64,000 nt of DNA from Anaerohalosphaeraceae bacterium (lineage in GTDB: Bacteria > Planctomycetota > Phycisphaerae > Sedimentisphaerales > Anaerohalosphaeraceae): positions 87,929 through 151,928 of the forward strand of contig DAOSUR010000007.1 in the NCBI GenBank assembly GCA_035378985.1, written 5' to 3'. Position 1 is the first letter of the stretch. Every line of letters begins with the position of its first letter. The translations under genes were made by a program, and so were the position numbers. A model generated the notes under the pieces. The model worked only from the letters and a program-made list of their open reading frames with translations, made no database searches and was not told the DNA's origin. Shown in pieces: positions 56,240-63,995 of the stretch.

Positions 56240-57043
56240 TTAGATGACTTGGAGGGCGAGAGCCGTGATGTCATCTTTTTGTCCGGGAGCGGATTTGAAG
56301 GTGTCGGCCAGATGGTCGAGGGCGGCAATTAATTCGTCCACGGGCAGCGTGCAGAGGTCTAAAAAGGAGAAATGGAAACAGAATTCGGTATCTTTGCCGG
56401 TACCGATGAGCGGTTCGGCACCATCGGAATAGAGCAGCAGTTTATCGCCCGGGCACAGCTGGATGCACTTTTCCTCAAACTGGGTTTGTTCAAAGACGCC
56501 GAGCAGGCCGCCGCGGGATTCGAGAAGTTTGGGTTTTCCATCGCGGATAAGAATCAGATAAGGATGTCCGGCGCGGGCCCATCGGGCCTCGAGGGTTTTA
56601 CAGTTCAGCAGGAAATAACAGGCGGTTGAAAACAGACACCCCTGGAGTTCCTGTTCTATCATTTTCAGGTTCAGGTTGCTGATGACTTGTTTGGGCGGAA
56701 AAATCTGCCAGCTGTGCTCATAGGTCTGCCGCATGACCATCGCTTGTTTAATGAAAATGGTCAGCAGGGCGGCGGGTATGGAGTGGCCGACCGCATCGGC
56801 AATGTAGAAGCCGATATGCTTTTCATCCAGCCGGCGGGCGTCGTAAATATCACCGGAGACCCATTCAGCAGGGCGAAAGAGGGCGGCAAAGTGAAAATGT
56901 TCTGTATTCGGAAGCCGGGACGGCAGAAAGTTGCGCTGGACACGGCCGGCCATCTCGAGCTGTTCAGCGATGTCCGGCGACAGCGTGTTCTGGATGTTTT
57001 GTGGGATTTCCGTTTCCGAAATCCGGCCAATTTTTTGGGTCAT
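56240..57043 (-). CDS. PP2C-type (SpoIIE/RsbU) serine phosphatase
   Basis: 267 residues. Metal-binding aspartates in VSGDIYDARRLDEKHIGFYIADAVGHSIPAALLT and in DKLLLYSDGAEPLIG, and closing KSAPGQKDDITALAL. The first 30 residues are helical and may bind a partner. Such phosphatases dephosphorylate anti-anti-sigma proteins; none is encoded next to it. The start sits close to the N-terminus of the domain, so no sensor domain is attached. Confidence 0.9.
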   Translation of the reverse strand: MTQKIGRISETEIPQNIQNTLSPDIAEQLEMAGRVQRNFLPSRLPNTEHFHFAALFRPAEWVSGDIYDARRLDEKHIGFYIADAVGHSIPAALLTIFIKQAMVMRQTYEHSWQIFPPKQVISNLNLKMIEQELQGCLFSTACYFLLNCKTLEARWARAGHPYLILIRDGKPKLLESRGGLLGVFEQTQFEEKCIQLCPGDKLLLYSDGAEPLIGTGKDTEFCFHFSFLDLCTLPVDELIAALDHLADTFKSAPGQKDDITALALQVI

Positions 57044-57178
57044 AATACCCCTGTTTCTGAGGTTTGTCTTTTGGCTTTGCCTATTTTATCGTCCTATCTG
57101 TGAGGGTGCTTGAGGAGGACGATTTAAAATAGGAAAAATACAGCATAAGAGAGTATTATCGGACGTTTTCGAGTTTCA

Positions 57179-57898
57179 TTACGCGAAGACGGCCGAGCCG
57201 ATTCGGAGGATGGTGGCGCCTTCCTCGACCGCGATTTCATAATCCTGGCTCATCCCCATGCTCAGGTGCTTGAATTTGGCGCCGGCGATATTTTCTGCGC
57301 GGATTTCTTCGAAGATTTCGCGGCAGCGGGCAAAGCAGGCCCGGACAACCTCCTTATTCATTGTCAGAGGGGCCATGGTCATTAGTCCGATAAGACGCAG
57401 ATTAGGCATGGAGGCAATCTGTTCGGCCAGATGAACGGCCGCTCCGACAGGGGCGCCGTATTTCTGGGGTTCTTCCGAGCAGTTGACCTGAAGGAGGACG
57501 TTGGGATGGTGGTCGAGTTTGGCGGCGACAGTGTTGATTTCTTCGGCCAGGCGAAGAGTATCAACCGAATGGATGTAATTGCAGATTTGCAGAGTCTGCT
57601 TGACTTTGTTGCGCTGGAGATGGCCGATCATATGCCAGCGGACCTGTTTGGGGAAGGAAGGATTTTCTGCCTGCTGCTTAAGAAAGGCGTCCACTTCATC
57701 CGCGATTTGCTTTAGGTGCTGGACGCGGTTTTCGCCCAGGTCGGTAAACCCGAGCCGGATAACCTCCTGAATGGCGGCCATAGAGGCGGTTTTGGTGACG
57801 AGGATAAGCTGGACTTGTTCGGGCTCGCGTCCGCTTCGGCGGCAGGCGGCCTCGATATTTTTCTGAATGGTCTGAATGCGTTCTGCAATGGTACTCAT
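57179..57898 (-). CDS. YggS/PROSC-type pyridoxal-phosphate homeostasis protein
   Basis: About 239 residues from ATG 57898 (STIAERIQTIQKNIEAACRRSGR). PLP lysine in LILVTKTASM (usually AVSKT), then GENRVQ, WHMIGHLQRNKV and SVDTLRLAEEI, closing with GMSQDYEIAVEEGATILRIGSAVF. Family controls free PLP. A start at 57907 would add three residues. Lies 58 nt downstream of the topoisomerase VI A gene, likely one operon. Confidence 0.95.
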   Translation of the reverse strand: MSTIAERIQTIQKNIEAACRRSGREPEQVQLILVTKTASMAAIQEVIRLGFTDLGENRVQHLKQIADEVDAFLKQQAENPSFPKQVRWHMIGHLQRNKVKQTLQICNYIHSVDTLRLAEEINTVAAKLDHHPNVLLQVNCSEEPQKYGAPVGAAVHLAEQIASMPNLRLIGLMTMAPLTMNKEVVRACFARCREIFEEIRAENIAGAKFKHLSMGMSQDYEIAVEEGATILRIGSAVFA

Positions 57899-57956
57899 AA
57901 CGATCATTGACCAGACGAATTCGACGCAGTTATTTTTTCTGATTTTTCCGGCAATT

Positions 57957-59102
57957 TCAAGGCAGAAACCGAGAGGGGTCTTTAAGCTTTGCCGGCAGAT
58001 ATTCATTGACCACAAAATCCAGGCCGTGTTTGGCAAAGGCCTGCTGCTCGACACGCACACCCATGCTGAGCATCTGATTGATGGCGATTTGCCAGGGTTT
58101 ATGGTGCTTGACGAAGGGGTCGTTTTTCAGGGCGTCCTTGGCTCGTTTGATATCCACGTCTTTGAGCGGATGGGTCGGCAGCTGATAGTCTTTGATGTCC
58201 TGCGGCGTAACGCCCAAAAAGGTGGCCTGCGGGACGCAGAAAAATTCATTCAGATGGGCGGCGTTTCCGGACCCGACCTTGAGGGTTCGGTAGATGTTGA
58301 AGTAGCCGTACGGGTCGCCGTCTACAAAGGCATACACGGGGATTTTCAGCTCGTCGCTGAGCCGGCGGATAAAGCGGCGTGCCGCCCGCGTGGGAACTCC
58401 GCCCATGCTGACGAGGATGCAGTCGGCTTTGTCCCAGTAGTCGTATTTGACCAGACGCTGGAACATACCGGCGGTTTCGATGGCCAGGATAAACTTGGCC
58501 TTGCTCTCGAATTGCAGATCTTCAACGGCGACGGGGATGGAATAGGCCCCGGAGCCGAACTTGGTGCAGTCGATGCGGAGTTTGCGGCCCTGCGCATCTT
58601 TGTCGATGACGAACAGGCGTCCGGCGACATCGCCGCCTTTTTCTTCAGGAACAAACTTAAGCTGTTCGCGATTGACGCCGAACATGGCTTCGATGTCATC
58701 CATGATGGTGTCGGACTCGGGCTGTTCATCGAAGCCGGCTTTGCCCCAGTTTTTGGAAATGTAGTAGGCCTCTCGTTTGGTAGCCATATCATCGGTTTCA
58801 ATGAGCTCTTTGGAGAGGGCCATCATCTTGAGGGTCTGGGCGAAGGTTTTGACGGTGCTGACGGTCAGGGTGCGGCGTTTGGTCTTGCCGACCATTTCAA
58901 AATGGCCTTTCTGCGGGATGTATTTGACGTTGGCCAGGGAGCGGATGGGCGTGCTCATCGTCGGCTTTTGGTTTTTTTCGATTTTTTCATAGACGTCACG
59001 CGCATTGGCGATGATTCGCCGCAGGACCGGCGAATTGGCGGCGGTTTTTTGTTTTTTTTCTGACGGCTGGGGGGCCGATTTTTTCGACGAACTATGAGCC
59101 AT
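57957..59102 (-). CDS. DNA topoisomerase VI subunit A (Spo11/TopoVI-A family)
   Basis: 381 residues, the size of archaeal Top6A. N-terminal 25 residues are Ser/Lys/Pro-rich. The winged-helix cleavage domain carries the catalytic tyrosine in REAYYISKNW (Tyr113/114) followed by the family's GFDEQPESD motif; the Toprim domain supplies Glu209 (AIETAGMF) and Asp261/Asp263 (FVDGDPYGYFNIYRTLKVGS), then GVTPQDIKDYQLP. Topo VI, an A2B2 ATP-driven type IIB enzyme, is typical of archaea and plants and rare in bacteria. Subunit B (GHKL ATPase) would normally be the neighbour but is not found in this window. Confidence 0.93.
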   Translation of the reverse strand: MAHSSSKKSAPQPSEKKQKTAANSPVLRRIIANARDVYEKIEKNQKPTMSTPIRSLANVKYIPQKGHFEMVGKTKRRTLTVSTVKTFAQTLKMMALSKELIETDDMATKREAYYISKNWGKAGFDEQPESDTIMDDIEAMFGVNREQLKFVPEEKGGDVAGRLFVIDKDAQGRKLRIDCTKFGSGAYSIPVAVEDLQFESKAKFILAIETAGMFQRLVKYDYWDKADCILVSMGGVPTRAARRFIRRLSDELKIPVYAFVDGDPYGYFNIYRTLKVGSGNAAHLNEFFCVPQATFLGVTPQDIKDYQLPTHPLKDVDIKRAKDALKNDPFVKHHKPWQIAINQMLSMGVRVEQQAFAKHGLDFVVNEYLPAKLKDPSRFLP

Positions 59103-59236
59103 TTTGTTTTTCTCCTGATGATGCTCTGTCTGATGGGGGATACTTTATGCGAAAAGGGAACGGCTTGCAAGAATGAAAGGGCTCTATGAGAAAGACTGAT
59201 AAGGAGAAAGGAAAATAAAAATTTTAAAATTGGTTC

Positions 59237-59265
59237 TTGACAGGGCGGAAAAGTTCCGATATAAG
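59237..59265 (+). promoter_or_regulatory. Strong sigma-70-type promoter of a structured RNA
   Basis: TTGACA (59237-59242), 17-bp spacer, TATAAG (59260-59265). The only good promoter in the 59103-59609 gap. Confidence 0.75.
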
Positions 59266-59271
59266 GAGTGA

Positions 59272-59373
59272 TGGAAGTTAAGTTGCGAAAAGCAACTTGA
59301 CCATAGTCCTCGGCGAGGCTAAGTGGTCATCCGTTTTCCCCCCCAGACGGACCCACATCCTCGCCAATTTTTT
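59272..59373 (+). ncRNA. Candidate small RNA or attenuator leader, unknown class
   Basis: From about 7 nt after the promoter to the T-run at 59368-59373 the DNA folds into a 7-10 bp hairpin with a GAAAA loop (AAGTTGC 59280-59286 / GCAACTT 59292-59298), then a terminator-like stem of three stacked helices: GGCGAGG (59312-59318) with CCTCGCC (59359-59365), GTGG with CCAC, and TCCGT with ACGGA, ending in TTTTTT. An alternative hairpin, GACCA/TGGTC with CCTC/GAGG (59299-59328), uses the same GGCGAGG segment, so the two are mutually exclusive, like an attenuator. The next gene starts 236 nt further. No known RNA family recognised. Confidence 0.6.
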
Positions 59374-59609
59374 GCGCAAAGACTTGATTTTGGGGAAAGC
59401 AATTCATCTAACTTCTTTTTTTATAAGGATTTATCTTTTGTTTTGCCCGGCTTTTTTAGAGAAAAGGTTGTTGTTGTACAGGATATAAGGAGTCCATATT
59501 TCGTTTTCTTTTTTCTGTTTCGGTTTTTTGTTGGATTTTCTGAACTCTATCGGGCAATTTTTAGGGGAAAAACCGCTGGAGAAAAATTCAGACAAAAGGA
59601 ATAGAAGAT

Positions 59610-60605
59610 ATGGATTTTCAAAAGGCCCTTCAGCTGATTGACAGCTCCCGCCGAATCGTCGTTACCAGTCATGTCCGTCCGGATGGAGATGCCTGCGGGT
59701 GCATGCGTGCGCTGATGGAGGCGCTGCGCCGTTTGGGCAAAGAGGTGTCTGCGTTTCTTTTGTCGCCGCCGGCTTCGTGGTATGCGGAACTGTTTGGAGA
59801 AAAGGTGCCGGTATTGGGAAATGATTTGAAGCCGGAGGATTTGGCGGCAAAGCCGTGGTCCGAGACGAATTTGGTAATTCTGGTGGATACGAACAGCATC
59901 ATCCAGCTGCCGGGGCTCGAAGGATGGCTTGCGGAGCGTTCCAAAAAGAAGGTGCTGGTGATTGACCATCATATTACAGGGGATGGTTTGGGGGATGTGC
60001 AGCTGCTGGATGCAGAAGCGGCAGCGGCCGGCGAGATTGTGTTTGATTTGTTTAAGGCCGCCGGCTGGCCGATTACGCCTTCTGCAGCGGAGGCGATTTT
60101 TGCGGCGATTTCCTCGGATACGGGCTGGTTTCGCTTCGGAAATGCCGACAGCCGAATCTTCCGCACGGCGGCGGAACTGATCGAGGCGGGGGCTCGGCCG
60201 GATGTGCTGTACCGGCTGATGTATCAGAGTTTTACACCGGCTCGTCTGCGGCTGATGGTTCGGATGCTCGAGCATCTGGAATTGCATGAACAGGAGCGGA
60301 TTGCTTCGCAGTATATTCTGCGCAGCGATTTTGAGCAGACGGGGGCGAAAGGTCCGGATACGGAAAATCTGATTGATGAATGCCAGCGGCTCCGGACGGT
60401 GGAGGCGGCGTTTCTGCTGGTGGAGCTTTCCGACGGGCGGTTTCGCTGTTCGCTTCGCAGCAAGGGAACGGTGGATGTGCGGGTGATTGCTCAAAAATAC
60501 GGGGGCGGCGGGCATACTCTGGCGGCGGGCGTAACGCTGGAAGGACCCCTGGAAGCGGCCAAGGAGCGGATGGTTCAGGAAATTGCCGCTCAGTTGAGGA
60601 GATAA
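59610..60605 (+). CDS. DHH/DHHA1 phosphoesterase (NrnA-like)
   Basis: 331 residues. Metal-binding DHH motifs: HVRPDGDACG near residue 21-30, LVILVDTN, VIDHHITGDG near 120, and GWFRFGNADS; C-terminal DHHA1 part with RSKGTVDVRVIAQKYGGGGHTLAAG. NrnA-type enzymes degrade nanoRNAs and pAp. Monocistronic; the promoter may be the one above if the terminator is read through. Alternative: a RecJ-like or cyclic-dinucleotide phosphodiesterase, but the length fits NrnA. Confidence 0.9.
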   Translation: MDFQKALQLIDSSRRIVVTSHVRPDGDACGCMRALMEALRRLGKEVSAFLLSPPASWYAELFGEKVPVLGNDLKPEDLAAKPWSETNLVILVDTNSIIQLPGLEGWLAERSKKKVLVIDHHITGDGLGDVQLLDAEAAAAGEIVFDLFKAAGWPITPSAAEAIFAAISSDTGWFRFGNADSRIFRTAAELIEAGARPDVLYRLMYQSFTPARLRLMVRMLEHLELHEQERIASQYILRSDFEQTGAKGPDTENLIDECQRLRTVEAAFLLVELSDGRFRCSLRSKGTVDVRVIAQKYGGGGHTLAAGVTLEGPLEAAKERMVQEIAAQLRR

Positions 60606-60721
60606 AGTGTCTGGTTTTGTAAAGAGGCCTTATTTCGGCACTTGGATAAAACCCCGGGGCCTTTTCGCCGATATTTTCTGATGAGCCGAAAGAAAATGAA
60701 AAAAATTTTTAAAAAATCCTG

Positions 60722-60749
60722 TTGACGTTTTCTTCTCTGCCGGTAAACT
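60722..60749 (+). promoter_or_regulatory. rRNA operon promoter P1 (candidate)
   Basis: TTGACG (60722-60727), 16-bp spacer, TAAACT (60744-60749). About 290 bp before tRNA-Ile. Confidence 0.5.
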
Positions 60750-60839
60750 TATTTTTCTGGAGTGAGGAACGGGCAACGTGATGAAAACAGTGAGCGGCAT
60801 AGCAGTTTTGAAAAAAAATCGAAAAAAAAGATTTTGTAC

Positions 60840-60867
60840 TTGACTGCTCATCGGAAGTCGTTAGACT
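60840..60867 (+). promoter_or_regulatory. rRNA operon promoter P2 (candidate)
   Basis: TTGACT (60840-60845), 16-bp spacer, TAGACT (60862-60867), followed within 50 bp by the leader hairpin and boxA. Arrangement P1-P2-leader is like classical rrn operons. Confidence 0.6.
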
Positions 60868-60880
60868 TCTGGATCTCAGC

Positions 60881-60931
60881 AAATGTCGCTGATAAAGATG
60901 GGCAGCGGCATTTTTTATTGCTCTTTAAGAA
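60881..60931 (+). promoter_or_regulatory. rrn leader: hairpin plus boxA antitermination site
   Basis: AAATGTCGCTG (60881-60891) pairs with CAGCGGCATTT (60903-60913) and is followed by six T, like a terminator. Directly after it TGCTCTTTAAGAA (60919-60931) closely matches the E. coli rrn boxA TGCTCTTTAACAA, which recruits the Nus antitermination complex. Confidence 0.75.
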
Positions 60932-61011
60932 GCGAATAGACGATGGTTGAGTGTTGAGAGCCGACTGGTTCTTCAGGACAAACGTCTTGCTGTCCGGTGC
61001 GGCTACCTGTC

Positions 61012-61085
<74 letters not shown>

Positions 61086-61163
61086 TTCCTTGGCCTTCGG
61101 TCAGGGAAGCACACAAGGCCGAAATCCTGAAAAGAGAAACAAGGGATTTGAGGCGAAGGGTCC

Positions 61164-61236
61164 GGGGACGTAGCTCAGCTGGGAGAGCGCCGGCTTTGCA
61201 AGCCGGAAGTCGTGGGTTCGAGTCCCATCGTCTCCA
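61164..61236 (+). tRNA. tRNA-Ala (TGC)
   Basis: Acceptor GGGGACG pairs with CGTCTCC, anticodon TGC at 61197-61199 in a CTTTGCAAG loop, T-arm CGTGGGTTCGAGTCCCATCG, discriminator A; no encoded CCA. Lies between tRNA-Ile and 23S as in linked rrn operons. Confidence 0.97.
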
Positions 61237-61248
61237 ATGGTTCAGAAT

Positions 61249-61286
61249 CGGCCCCAAGGGCCGAGCTGATAAAAGCTCTTTGACAA
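61249..61286 (+). promoter_or_regulatory. Second boxB/boxA in the tRNA-23S spacer
   Basis: CGGCCC-CAA-GGGCCG hairpin (61249-61263) followed by boxA GCTCTTTGACAA (61275-61286). Spacer boxA sites re-load antitermination factors before 23S. The rest of 61287-61410 is the pre-23S processing region. Confidence 0.7.
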
Positions 61287-61692
61287 GTGCAGATTGGTTC
61301 AATCGTGGGAAATGAAACATTCGTTTCATTCACCACTCAAGCGTCAAGACCAACCTGTACGGCACAGCGATGTGCCGTCGGCGAAAGGCCATGCAATCGC
61401 GGATTGATATGGTCAAGTTACTAAGAGTGTATGGGGGATGTCTTGGTGTCGAGAGGCGATGAAGGACGTGGCAGGCTGCGATAAGCCCGGGGCAGGAGCC
61501 GAGCATCCGTTAATCCCGGGATGTCCGAATGGGGAAACCCGACGGAAACGGGCAACCGTCATCCGTCATCCATGGCTGAATGCATAGGCCATGTGAAGCG
61601 AACGCAGGGAACTGAAACATCTTAGTACCTGCAGGAAAGGAAATCAACCGAGACTCCGTTAGTAGCGGCGAGCGAAAGCGGACGAGCCCAAA

Positions 61693-61996
61693 CCCCGCAC
61701 CTATTTTTGCTCAGGAGAGATGCGATGAGCTGTGTGTATGTGCTTGTGGAAGAACTGAGTCGAAACGTTTATATTGGATATGGTTCCGACTTAAAAAAAA
61801 GAATCCGTCAGCCTAGGGACGGATGGGGAGCTAAAACCACAAGGCATAGAACATGGCATCTGGTATATTACGAGGCATACGCGGATGAAAGCGATGCCTG
61901 CAGACGAGAACAACGGCTCAAGCAGGATGGACGAGCCAGACGACAGTTGTATACCGGAATTCAGAGCTCTCTTGCTGGTCAAAAATAGGTGCGGGG
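61693..61996 (+). mobile_element. 23S intervening sequence 1 with GIY-YIG ORF
   Basis: 304-nt insertion bounded by a perfect 17-bp inverted repeat, CCCCGCACCTATTTTTG (61693-61709) and its complement (61980-61996). In RNA this forms a stem extending from the host helix near E. coli nt ~270-280. Nearly the whole interior is one ORF, which leaves no room for a group I or II ribozyme, so removal by RNase III-type cleavage with rRNA fragmentation is expected, as for classical IVSs. Confidence 0.85.
61725..61988 (+). CDS. GIY-YIG nuclease encoded in 23S insertion 1
   Basis: 87 residues from ATG 61725 (AGGAGA 7 nt upstream). GIY-YIG layout: CVYVLV, then NVYIGYGSDLKKRIRQ, VYYEAYADESDACRREQRLKQDGR. 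The catalytic Arg and Glu candidates are present. Its TAG stop (61986-61988) lies in the right inverted-repeat arm. Small stand-alone GIY-YIG proteins (YhbQ/UPF0213-like) include homing-type nucleases. About half its residues match the protein of insertion 3. In this member the loop after the first motif differs from that of the other (RQPRDGW instead of KEHQQEK). Confidence 0.8.
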   Translation: MSCVYVLVEELSRNVYIGYGSDLKKRIRQPRDGWGAKTTRHRTWHLVYYEAYADESDACRREQRLKQDGRARRQLYTGIQSSLAGQK

Positions 61997-62295
61997 GGTT
62001 GCGGGCGCCGATCAGGAGTTACAAAGACACGGCCAGCAAAACGGTCTGGAAAGTCCGACCACAGAAGGTGATAGTCCTGTATGCGAAAGCCGGTGTCCTC
62101 CGTTACGTTCGGCGTACCAGAGTAGCACGGAGCTCGTGGAACTCCGTGTGAAGCCGGGGGGCCCACCCTCCAAGGCTAAGTACTCCTCGACAACCGATAG
62201 TGGAAAAGTAGCGCGAGCGAAAGATGAAAAGGACCCCTACGAGGGGTGTGAAAAGGACCTGAAACCATACACTTACAAGCAGTAGGAGCCCTATG

Positions 62296-62366
62296 TCCCG
62301 CACCTATTTTTGGCCAGAAGATGATTCGGAATAGAATTATTTTTGTGGTCAAAAATAGGTGCGGGA
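62296..62366 (+). mobile_element. 23S intervening sequence 2, ORF-less miniature
   Basis: 71 nt inserted in the helix 25 region (E. coli ~nt 540), the classical IVS site. The arms 62297-62316 and 62346-62365 form a 20-bp stem (one G-U) with the same CCCGCACCTATTTTTG core as insertion 1; only about 29 nt of loop remain and no ORF. Looks like a deletion derivative of the nuclease-coding type. Confidence 0.85.
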
Positions 62367-63632
62367 AACGGGTGACTGCGTGCCTTTCGCATAATGAGCC
62401 GGCGAGTTACTGTTTGCGGCCAGGTTAAGCACTTCAGGTGCGTAGCCGCAGCGAAAGCGAGTCTGAATAGGGCGTTCAGTCGCAGGCAGTAGACGCGAAA
62501 CCACGTGATCAATCCATGGCCAGGTGGAAGGGGATGTAAAAATCCCTGGACGACCGAACCCGTTAACGTTGAAAAGTTATGGGATGAGCTGTGGAGAGGA
62601 GTAAAAGTCTAATCAAACGTGGAGATAGCTCGTTCTCTCCGAAATAGCTTTAGGGCTAGCCTCGAGTGGTCCCTGCTGGGGGTAGAGCTACTGATTGAGG
62701 ATAAGGGGCTACCCGCCTACTTACCTCTACCAAACTCCGAATACCAGCAGGTACAGCCCGGGAGTCAGTCTGTGGGGGATAACCTTCATGGTCGAGAGGG
62801 CAAGAACCCAGACCGCCAGCTAAGGTCCCGAATTTCGTGCTCAGTTACTAAGGAAGTCCGATTGCTGTGACAATCAGGATGTTGGCTTAGAAGCAGCCAC
62901 CATTTAAAAAGTGCGTAATAGCTTACTGATCGAGCAGTTGGGTGCCGATAATAAACGGGAATAAGCCGAAAACCGAAGCTGCGGATCCGCGCAAGCGGGT
63001 GGTAGGAGAGCGTAGCAGTCAGCGTCGAAGCGGTACGGAAACGAGCCGTGGAGCGGCTGCTAGTGATTATGCCGGCATGAGTAACGATAAAGCAGGTGAG
63101 AATCCTGCTCGCCGAAAACCTAAGGTTTCCTGGGGAAGGTAAATCCGCCCAGGGTTAGTCGGCCCCTTAGTCCAGGCCGAAAGGCGTAGACGATGGGCAG
63201 CAGGTTAATATTCCTGCACCATGTTGTCGGACGACGGAAGTGACGCATCTTTCTCCGGTCATCCCGCGACTAGTCGTGCGGGTTCCGCAAGGACGAGGCC
63301 GTTTTACGATGCCGAAGTGACCCGAAAAGGTGCCGAGAAACAGCTTCCTAAGGATGATGGCAGCATGACCGTACTAAAACTGACACAGGTAGGTGAGGAG
63401 AGTATCCTCAGGCGCTCGAGAAAACTGTCCTTAAGGAACTAGGCAATTTGACCCCGTAAGTTCGCGAAAAGGGGTCCCTCCGGGTGCTGTTATTTCGATA
63501 GCAGCATGCCGAGGGCGCAGTGAATCGGCTCTGGCGACTGTTTACCAAAAACACAGTTCTCTGCGAACACGTTAAAGTGGATGTATAGAGAATGACGCCT
63601 GCTCGGTGCCGGAAGGTTAAGGGGATGGGTTA

Positions 63633-63932
63633 TCCCGCACCTTTTTGCCCAGGAGAAAGAAGATGTTTTATGTGTATGTACTGCTGAATCCGCAAAAAGG
63701 CCGGACGTATATTGGATATACAAAAGACCTGAGACGGCGGGTCAAAGAGCACCAGCAAGAAAAAGGTGCTCGATATACCCGACGCGGTGTTTGGAATCTG
63801 GTGTACTATGAGGCCTATGCGGATCAAAGGGACGCCGCTCTTCGAGAACGGCGTCTTAAACAGGATGGGCGAAGCAAGACACAATTGCTTCACCGGATTC
63901 AAAATTCTTTAACTGGTCAAAAAGGTGCGGGA
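63633..63932 (+). mobile_element. 23S intervening sequence 3 with GIY-YIG ORF
   Basis: 300 nt replacing the apical GCGCAAGC loop of the helix 68 region (E. coli ~nt 1865). Arms CCCGCACCTTTTTG (63634-63647) and CAAAAAGGTGCGGG (63918-63931) match the other insertions except that both arms lack the same two bases, so pairing is kept; T63633 and A63932 add one more pair. Confidence 0.85.
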
Positions 63933-63947
63933 GAAGCTCCTAACTGA
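63663..63947 (+). CDS. GIY-YIG nuclease encoded in 23S insertion 3
   Basis: 94 residues from ATG 63663 (AGGAGAAAG upstream). Strong match to the GIY-YIG family: FYVYVLL, RTYIGYTKDLRRRVKEHQ, GARYTRRGVWNLVYYEAYAD, ALRERRLKQDGR. Because the arms lost two bases, the TAG found in insertion 1 is absent, and the ORF continues through the right arm into 23S sequence, stopping at 63945-63947; the tail GEAPN is thus encoded by conserved rRNA bases. Confidence 0.82.
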   Translation: MFYVYVLLNPQKGRTYIGYTKDLRRRVKEHQQEKGARYTRRGVWNLVYYEAYADQRDAALRERRLKQDGRSKTQLLHRIQNSLTGQKGAGEAPN

Positions 63948-63951
63948 AGCC

Positions 63952-63995
<44 letters not shown>

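Noticed and set aside
61693..61996. Group I or II intron in 23S
   Set aside because: The insertion is 304 nt, of which 264 is ORF; too little remains for a self-splicing ribozyme, and the ends are a simple inverted repeat.
62619..63442. Several 60-85-residue ORFs inside 23S rRNA outside the three insertions
   Set aside because: They coincide with conserved rRNA sequence and have no ribosome sites; only the two GIY-YIG ORFs lie in inserted DNA.
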